Positions 56,826-64,000 of a stretch of 64,000 bases of DNA are shown here, in pieces. The notes under the pieces are model-generated. The model searched no databases and was not told the origin of the DNA. It saw only the letters and a list, made by a program, of their open reading frames with translations. The stretch is from NCBI GenBank assembly GCA_003013855.2, contig ML058449.1, positions 1,178,001 through 1,242,000 of the forward strand, in the 5' to 3' direction. Positions within the stretch are counted from its first letter, which is position 1. The number at the start of each line of letters is the position of its first letter. This DNA comes from Liriodendron chinense (Eukaryota > Streptophyta > Magnoliopsida > Magnoliales > Magnoliaceae). The translations under genes were made by a program, and so were the position numbers.

Positions 56826-58429
56826 TGTTGAGCTCTTAATTGTGCATATTCTAACCCCAATTCATCACTCATTGTGCAAGGTTTGTATGGTTTGTAAGCT
56901 AATCCAATGCATGTTTTGTGATTACAGGATTGAGGGTGGACTCTACTCAATTGAAGACATAAAGAGCTCACTTGGGATCATTCTAATGGAGATTACTTGA
57001 GGACCAAAGAAGAAAAGAAGAGAGAAAGCGAAAGAAAGAAGCAAGGAAAGAAAGAAAAGGAAGAAATGAAGAAGTATGAAGACTGCCGACCGGTCATGAC
57101 TGGTCGGCCAAGGAAGCCAGACCGGTCAGCGACCGGTCAGCCATGGTACTGAAGAACAAATAAAGGTGACCGACCGGTCTTGACCGGTCGGCTACAGCTG
57201 CTGGAGGTCTACTGAAGACGTCCGACCGGTCATGACCGGTCGGACAGGGTTGCTGGAATGTTAATATACACGTCCGACCGGTCTTGACCGGTCGGATGTG
57301 CTTGCTGGAGTATTTTCACTTGAGGCCGACCGGTCATGACCGGTCGGCCATGCGTACTGAGTTAGAACTTTCTAATTTCTTCCCGAAATTCTGTGCACTG
57401 CGTAAGTGTTACGCAAATTTCCGATTCTTCCGACGTTGTGGAGCCTCCAGACTATAAGAGGACACCTAGGGATCGTTCCTAGGGTATCCTAGAAGGGTGC
57501 AAGCGAGGTTGGAGGCTGTGGAAGTGAAGATTGGAGTTTCACAACTCCTTTTGGTTTGCTTTGCTGTTTTCATGCTTTTTGTAGTTGTTTCATGTTTCCT
57601 TGGATCATGAGCAGCTAAACCTCTTAGCTAGGGCTAAGAAGTGAAGCTTGTAGTGAATCCAAGATGTTTTAATTCGTAGTTAAGTGGTTTTAGTTTAGAA
57701 TTCATGATTATGAACTAAGGTTTGAAGTTTATACAAGTTTTTAAGTAATTTTTCTTAGTCTTGTGATGACTCATGGATGTTTGGATGAATTACTTATCTT
57801 CTTAATTTGTTTGCAACGGTATAGACCTGTATGATCCGAGGAATCGGAGTGCGCTCTAGTACTAAGCTCTTTATAAAGGGACTTCAGGCCAAAGTTCTAT
57901 TTTAGTTGATTTTCTGGAATATGTAAGGACTGTGCTGGTGATTTGAATCTAGTTCAAATCCTAATCTAGCCTTGTCTTGTGAGAGGACTTGGGGATGGTT
58001 ATGATTGAGAACTGGACCTATAGGAAAGGGGAATGACCTATGCAATTGAGCATGCTCAGCTCAGCCTAGATTGAGTGGATCTTATGCATAGAACTTACAT
58101 ATTACAGACTGTTTGGTTTAACAGTTCTATCATCCGACTGGACGGACAGGAATGTCGATTCTAGTTGAGAGAATAAGAAACCACAGCGGATTGAACATCA
58201 AGGATTGCTACAAGTGGATCCTTGAAACCCTAGTACCCTCTTATAATTAATTACTCTCGATTTAATTCAGCTTTTGTTACTCACATCAACTTTATACAAC
58301 AATCTGATTAGTAGACTTCAATAGACACTTGTAGATGAATTTGTGAGATCCTACATAGTCCCTGTGGATCGACCTCGGTCTTACCGAGTTTATTACTACA
58401 TCGCAACCCTACACTTGGGGAAGCGAACA
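56826..58429 (+). repeat. 3' LTR of the Athila-like element
   Basis: 1604 bp, about 98.9% identical to the 5' LTR by eye (18 differences). Its palindrome array (57084-57350) is better preserved than that of the 5' LTR: most cores read GACCGGTC. It ends AAGCGAACA followed by the GTTGA duplication. Confidence 0.95.
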
Positions 58430-58528
58430 GTTGACTCGGCGGTTTGACTCGGTGTTTTGACTCGACGAGTTGACTCAGTGGGTTGACTCAGCGGGTTGAC
58501 TCAGTGGGTTGACTCAGTGAGTTTGACT
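58430..58528. repeat. TTGACTC minisatellite, right part
   Basis: Seven or eight units of about 14 bp like GGGTTGACTCAGCG, continuing the array cut by the Athila insertion. Its first five bases are the right target duplication. Confidence 0.85.
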
Positions 58529-58812
58529 TTTTTGGAATTTTTTGACTGGCTTTTCTTATGGGGGGTTTTTCAGGCTGATGTTTAGGACTGGGTTGACTGG
58601 GTTCAGGCTTGAATTGGGCTATGGAATGGGGCTTACAAGGGTGAGTTTGGCTGAGTTTGGTCTTGGGATTTGGGGGTACGGTCCTCCATTCATCCAGCTA
58701 TCTCTACCAACAGTGTAGCCGAAGGTGGGGTGTCTACAGATGCCCCTCTTTGGGAGAGGTTGGGTGCAACCGAATGCCAAAGCGAGTGGACACCCCACTT
58801 CTGACCCGGTCA
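58529..58812 (+). mobile_element. Tat/Ogre-like block, downstream continuation
   Basis: Contains GTGTCTACAGATGCCCCTC (58730-58748), a phrase found in Tat/Ogre leader sequences from memory (TGTCAACAGATGCCCCTCTTT). It continues the block interrupted at 48069. No ORF with a recognisable domain. Confidence 0.45.
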
Positions 58813-59695
58813 TTCATGGATCATGGTCTGAAATCTTTGCTTGCCTTTGCATCTGTGCTAGTTGATCGTTTGGAAATCGATCACTCGCACATACCGCGGG
58901 AGTTTGGAGAAAACGTTGCGATTGTCCCTGCATGCGCTGCAACCTGGGTACCCAATCGCAACCCTTTCATTCCCGATCGGTACTAACATCGGAAAGGTAC
59001 AGCAGAGCCTCTGCGTCGCCAGTCTTACGAGGTTACTGACCCTGTGATTGATTGTATGTTCGATGTTCTCCCAGATCACTCCAAGAGTACTTATTTCGCT
59101 TGACTGTCAAAGTGGTTAGACGCCTTGCGTCCGATAGTCTTACGGGATTCTACTACGCCGACTTGGACTCAGTCAAGGTACTTCAGGCATCCACGCCTAG
59201 GTATGTACGGGTGGGCTCTTTCCACCCGATCTGCTGGTTTCGATGCTTGGTTTGCAATTCATTCTTTCCTCGATTGTGGTCTGGAATCTTTGTTGTCCTT
59301 CGTATCTGAGTCAGTTGATTGTCTGGAAATTGATAACTCGCACATACCGCGGGAGTTTGGAGAAAACGTTGCGATTGTCCCTGCAATTTGCTGCAACCTG
59401 GGTACCCAATCGCAACCCTTCCATTCCCGATCGGTACTAACATCGGAAAGGTACAGCAGAGCCTCTGCGTCCGTAGTCTTATGAGGTTGCTGACCCTGAG
59501 ACTGATTGCGATGTTTGATGTTTTCCCAGATCACTCCAGGAGTACTTGTTTCGCTTGACTGTCAAAGTGGTTAGACGCCCTGCGTCCGATAGTCTTACGG
59601 GATTCTACTATGCCGACTTGGACTCAGTTAAGGTACTTCAGGCATCCACGCCTAGGTATGTGCGGGTGAGCTCTTTCCACCCAATCTGCTGATTT
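58813..59695 (+). repeat. Tandem repeat, two units of about 452 bp
   Basis: The phrase CACATACCGCGGGAGTTTGG occurs at 58889 and 59341. Whole units match through TGCGATTGTCCCTGCA, CCGATCGGTACTAACATCGG, CGTCCGATAGTCTTACGGG and ATCCACGCCTAGGTATGT. Several frames are open across both units, but they differ between strands and frames and show no domain, so they are not called as genes. Confidence 0.9.
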
Positions 59696-61405
59696 TGATA
59701 CTTGGGTTACAATTCATCGTTTCCACCTGTTCAAATGGTTTCTTTGACCGAGCCTTTTGGCTTTTCATCTTTTCGTATCTTGGCATGTGGTACGACTGCA
59801 CTGACACTGGGGTTCAGTTCGACCGTACTTTGAGTGCATTGGATCCGATGATCTCCGGGGAAACCTTGAGACATTGGATCTTATTTGATTTTTGCGTTGG
59901 CTCCTACCCAGAGATATGGAAGATCTCCCGGTGTTTTGGAGGCATAACGCTCTACCGGAAAAATATTTTTGGATTTTTGAAAAGATACCCACTCTGGGGA
60001 GTGATACTCCGTGGGGTTTTTATTTGCGAATAGAAATATATATATATTTTTTTGTCTTTTTGAAATGGAAATCTGGTTTGCATGTGCCTCCACTAGGGAT
60101 GCCTGTGGGGTCTTTAGCTAACCGACTTTTATTTTGAAAGCAGGTAAACATGATGATTGATGCGATGGATGCTGATGCATGGAGATGCATGATGAATGCA
60201 TGGCTTAGCTCATTCTCTTTTAGTTTGATGATTTTACTTTTGCTGGAGATGCAGAGAATTTTGAGCTTATTGCTTCCAGGGTTGTGCTCCCCTGGGGTTT
60301 TTTCTTTTTTATGCGGATGTTTGGTCAGCGGGTTGGTCAAGATCCCGCCCCGTGGTTGATCAGGTCCATCGTCCCAAGATGCTGTTTCTTTGCGAATGAG
60401 AATGTACGAGGATGCTATCCGACTTCAAGATGTTCTTCTGGGCATACGTGTGATTGAGATGGTGCTTGGTCGCCAGTTTTGGTCAAGATTCTAATTTGCG
60501 GGCGATTGGATCCGTCATCCCAAATTGTGAAGAGAGTGGAGTTCAAGACTCCTGAAGTGTAGTGCTGGGGATACTGACAATTTTTGTGATTTTTGTAAGT
60601 ATTTGGGTCCGGATCTTTTACCTGAGTAGTTAAGGTAGAGATCGGTTATTGAAAACCAAGGAAATATTTTTTTTTTTTTTTTGTGATTTTGAGGATATTT
60701 GGCTTTAAAAGTAAAGGAAATATTTTTGTGTTTTTCGAAGTATTTTCTTTGAAAGCGAGAGAAATATTTTTGTGATTTTTTTGACAATATTTTGATTGAA
60801 AGCAAGGGAAATATTTTTTTGATTTTTGAAAAGGTGATTTTGCAATGTTTTTGTATTTTTGTGCTTTTTATGAAATGCAGGGAAAAGTATGGAATTTTCA
60901 TCCACTTCCAGCTTCTACTGCTGGTAAGGCACCCGATCCATTTTACGTCAGCGAGCAAGACGAGTCTCACACAGTTAAGTACCGTAGTTTTACATCTTCG
61001 GATGAGGGGATTTTGAGGGTTTTCAGTCAACACACCCACAAAGTTGCCTGTTCCTTATGTGCAATGCACATAGACCACGTATCGTCCGACAGACTCCTTC
61101 GGCCACAAAATGAGCCACATCCTCACATTTCCCTTAGTCAATCCAGTTTGGGGCCTTACGTCGCTCACAATTCCGTGAGGGTGCGCTCCACCTCCCAACA
61201 GCCTTAATCCCCTTCATGAGTTTTAGGAACAGGGAACATCCATCAGATTCAACAGCGACTTCCAAATCAAGGTTGTTTATCACGGTGCGTTCAACACGAA
61301 CAGGATTGCGGAGTTCTGCCCGCCTCAGCCCTTACCTGTTTAAAAGATTCCAGACACCCGTACGATCAAGTGTCAGCCATGCCTGGAACAGGTTAGGAAA
61401 GAAAG
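59696..61405 (+). other. Non-coding interior of the Tat/Ogre-like block
   Basis: No recognised domain. 60600-60830 carries several imperfect repeats of GAAAGYRAGRGAAATATTTTTTTG. A 174-codon minus-strand frame at 60515-61039 is Lys/Phe-rich and arises from these A/T-rich repeats. The CATGTGGCTTATCT-type splice signals of Ogre cannot be asserted. Confidence 0.4.
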
Positions 61406-62630
61406 CCCCCGAGAAGTTAATCCCAGTGTAGTTTTAGGTCTTCGGACCACTGGAGATGAATTTGTGCAGTTGAAATTTTTGGTGAATCATTTTTTTGTGT
61501 TTTTTGGAAAAAGTTCCAGATTTCAGCTCGAATGATCGAGATTGATGCTGGTTTTTGTGGAAAGCTTTAAAATATTTTTGGTATTTTTGAAATGATCCGG
61601 GTTATCGAACCTTGATCAAGGCTGATGCCGGTTTTTGGTTGAAAGCAAGAAAAGGTCCCCCGAGAAATTAATCCCAATGTAGTTTAAGGTTTTCGGACCA
61701 AAATCTGTACATGCTGAAAATACATTCTTTTTGTGCTCTTTTTCAAAAAATGTTCTAGGCTGTTAAATCTCAATTTTGAATGGTCAAGATTAACACTGGT
61801 TTTTATTGGAAATCTCTCGGGATTTTGTTCCCGATGTAGTTTAAGGTCTTCGGACCGCAAAACTGTACAAACTGAGCATATATTTTTTTGTTTTTTGGAA
61901 AATGTCCGGTATCAGCGGATCTTGATTCGACGATCCAGACTGCTACCGATTTTTATTAAAAAGTCTCTCGGGATCTTGATCCCGATGTAGTTTAAGGTCT
62001 TCGGACTAAAATGCTGTGTAAGCGATGCTGGAAATCACACTTTTTTTTGTTTTTTGTTTTTAGAAAGTGTCCGGAGTCATCAGGCCTTAATGAAGACCGA
62101 TGCCGGTTTTTATTGAAAATCTCTCGGGATATTGATCCTGACGTAGTTTAAGGTCTTCGGACCAGAAATTGTACAAAAGGGGGCAAACACATTTTTTTTG
62201 TTTTCGAAATGATCCAGATCATCAGATCTTGGCCTGAAAGGCTGGGATCGATGCTGGTTTTAATTAAAAATCTCTCGGGACGTCGATCCCAACGTAGTTT
62301 AAGGTCTTCGGACCAAAAACTGTACACGCCAGGGAAAATCTATTTTTTGTTCTTTTTTTGGAAAATATCCGGTATCAGCGGATCTTGTTTTGACGATCCA
62401 GACTGCTACCGATTTTTATTAAAAAGTCCCTCGGGATCTTGATCCCGACGTAGTTTAAGGTCTTTGGACCAAAAATATGTACAGAATAGGGCAACACATT
62501 TTTTTTGTTTTTGGAAAATGTCCGGTGTCAGCGGATCTTGATCAAGACCGATACCGGCTTTTATTGAAAATCCCTCGGGATATTGATCCCGACGTAGTTT
62601 AAGGTCTTCGGACCCAAAAATTGTACAAGA
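61406..62630 (+). repeat. Tandem array of ~153-bp units (about 8)
   Basis: GATCCCGAYGTAGTTTAAGG followed by TCTTCGGACC recurs at about 61424, 61671, 61829, 61982, 62136, 62290, 62444 and 62592. Each unit then has CTGTACA, a TTTTTTGTTTT tract, GAAAATGTCCGG, TCAGCGGATCTTG, a GATGCCGGTTTTTATTGAAAAT phrase and CTCTCGGGAT. Units differ by substitutions and small indels, more at the left end. Long tandem arrays of this scale are common in untranslated parts of Tat/Ogre elements. Confidence 0.9.
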
Positions 62631-62639
62631 GGGCAGCAA

Positions 62640-64000
62640 TCCAGGTTGGAGACTACGGGAATTCTTCTTGGAATGGTTCGGATCATCAGGTCATACCCTT
62701 GGATGGTTGAGATCACTGTTTGACCAAGTCAATCTTTTTCTTCCTTTTCCTTGAAAATTCCATGGAACTTTTCCACATCATCAAGCCAATTTCTCCCCAA
62801 TTTCTCACAAGATGAGATTTTGGTGAGATCTCTTCTTTTTTCTCACCATTCACGTCCATCACTTCATTCTTACATGAAGGTACAAGATTCACTTGCAACC
62901 ATCCTTCCCAAGGAGGAGTTCTTCCCAAGGAGAGGGGAGGAGAAGTCGATTCATCTAGGTAGGGGGTAGGACGGCCTCCTATGGGCCGCCCGGACGGTCT
63001 CTGACCCCCGGTCTCTTCGGTGGGTTGGGTAAAAGGGTGCCCTCTCCTTTTCTATATAACATGGGGCACCCTTGCCCCCTTCAACGTGCAATCTCTCTCT
63101 TTTCTCTCTCATACTCTCTCTTTTTTCAAGTTTTCTTTCTCTTCTTTGGTAGTCCTTTGCTCTTTTCAAGTGGTGGGCCTTAGAGAAGTTTTGGGACAGC
63201 AAGGTGGTCCCTCTTTGGTGAGTGGTAAAGGTATGGACCACTTCCTTTCCCTTTCTTGTCCTTTTCCTTCTTCATTATCTCTTCTCATGACCCTTTTCTC
63301 TTTCCATGTAGCTATTCCAAAAAAAGTGAGGGTGGGCCCAAGTGTTTTTGTCCATTTTCTAAATCTCAAGTCTTTTTCAAAGGTGGTGCATGGAGAAGGA
63401 CATTGCAAGCTCTCCACTTCATTTTTCTTTCTTCTTTTCATACTCCCTTCATGTGTATGTAAAGGGTGATTTTGCCATGTCATCAAGTGTGCATGGCAAA
63501 ATACTCTATCTTTTTCATGAGAGTTGGGCCTCTTTTCATATGTATCAAATGGGCTCAAAGTGAAGTCATGGCCCTTGGTATATTTGATGGGCCCAATGCT
63601 TCATTTTGGGCTCCCTCATGCTTTCTTGCCCTTATCATTTTTCCTTAATGCTCTTCCTTTCTTTTCCATCTTCTTTTCAAGGTTTAGGCCCATGGGCATG
63701 GTAGGGCCCATCTCAAATTTTGGGCTCATGGGGCTCACTTAGGTGACCCCATCTTTCTTCACATATGTATGGACCAAGATGACTAGCCCATTCTTCATTT
63801 TGGATCTCAAGTGGGCTAGATTTCCTAGTTGGGCCTTTATGGACAAATGACCCAAGCCTTCCACCATCTCTTGATTATGATGTACATCCTTGTACAAAGT
63901 GTGGTGGGTTCCTTAGAATTTTTTCATATGGATGGGCTTTTGGGCCTTCATTGAAACTTGTGCACTTCTTTGAACCATGTGTGCCCCACTACACTTTGTC
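62640..64000 (+). other. Non-coding sequence with a candidate TATA box
   Basis: CTATATAAC at 63052-63060 is followed by CATGGGGCACCC and then a long C/T-rich leader (63085-63170), the layout of a plant promoter, either of an LTR or of a gene starting beyond the window. 62962-63000 (CTATGGGCCGCCCGGACGG) recalls 47938-47956 (CTATGGGCCGCCCGTACGG), so both may belong to related LTRs. Frames at 63020-63558 on both strands have no recognisable domain. From 63470 on, repeated TGGGCC/TGGGCTC motifs suggest another decayed repeat. Confidence 0.35.
63052..63060 (+). promoter_or_regulatory. Candidate TATA box
   Basis: CTATATAAC with a pyrimidine-rich leader starting about 30 bp downstream. No coding region is attached within the window. 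Confidence 0.4.

Larger units (their letters stand above)
48075..58429 (+). mobile_element. Athila-like Ty3/gypsy retrotransposon, near complete
   Basis: A 10.36-kb element flanked by identical GTTGA duplications (48070-48074 and 58430-58434). It has two 1604-bp LTRs (48075-49678 and 56826-58429) starting TGTTGAGCTC and ending AAGCGAACA, with about 18 differences between them, 16 of them transitions; so it is young. The order is LTR, tRNA-Asp primer binding site, gag, protease, reverse transcriptase, RNase H, integrase, a 1.1-kb untranslated spacer, polypurine tract, LTR. The domain style (FMDDFSVFG, no chromodomain, Asp primer) is that of Athila. No env-like ORF3 is present. Three point lesions (about 51112, 54503 and 55558) block the gag-pol frame, so this copy cannot make a full polyprotein. 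Confidence 0.95.

Noticed and set aside
60515..61039. 174-codon minus-strand frame
   Set aside because: Lys/Phe/Ser-rich translation of imperfect A/T repeats; not conserved in composition outside them.
63020..63558. 149- and 130-codon frames on opposite strands
   Set aside because: C/T-rich leader-like sequence, both strands open, no domain.

Overview
The window looks like intergenic, repeat-dominated DNA from the nuclear genome of a flowering plant. Three things point there: decayed and near-intact plant LTR retrotransposons (Athila-type Ty3/gypsy, Ty1/copia, Tat/Ogre-like and SIRE-like blocks), L1-type LINE fragments, and a decayed nuclear insertion of plastid ycf2. Very many foldback elements rich in GTGGGCCCCACC-type motifs, with arms meaning 'multiply, flower-plant MITE', are a style I associate with magnoliids and relatives; that placement is a recollection, not a proof. 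I see no intact host protein gene, tRNA, rRNA or CRISPR array.

Layout. 1-7.8 kb: a hAT-like element with an exact 8-bp target duplication, AT-rich DNA without genes, an LTR-like fragment, a LINE 3' fragment and a Mutator-like foldback MITE. 7.8-18.4 kb: two large terminal-inverted-repeat blocks filled with foldback MITEs, separated by a roughly 2-kb SIRE-like solo LTR. 18.4-29.9 kb: several copies of a 2.2-kb repeat family, one interrupted by a 4.3-kb solo LTR and one forming a giant inverted repeat. 30-39.6 kb: plastid ycf2 insertion, a tandem array of about 0.7-kb units, a second copy of the 5.6-7.2 kb segment and another 2.2-kb family copy. 39.6-47 kb: a degenerate Ty1/copia element and LTR-derived debris. 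47-64 kb: a Tat/Ogre-like non-coding block with two tandem-repeat arrays, into which a young Athila-like element (48075-58429, identical 5-bp target duplications, two 1604-bp LTRs) has inserted. Its gag-pol is nearly whole but carries two single-base frameshifts and one nonsense codon.

The most unusual observation is at about 15.3-15.82 kb. Over at least 230 bp (15594-15823) the sequence is the base-by-base COMPLEMENT, not the reverse complement, of the paralogous segment 18695-18924, at a constant offset of 3101 with no indels. It switches to ordinary direct homology at 15824 with the same offset. The missing right target duplication and the CA end of the SIRE-like LTR also appear only when this block is read as its complement. 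No known recombination, inversion or transposition mechanism makes an unreversed complement, so this is either a data-processing artefact, a deliberate edit, or something not described.
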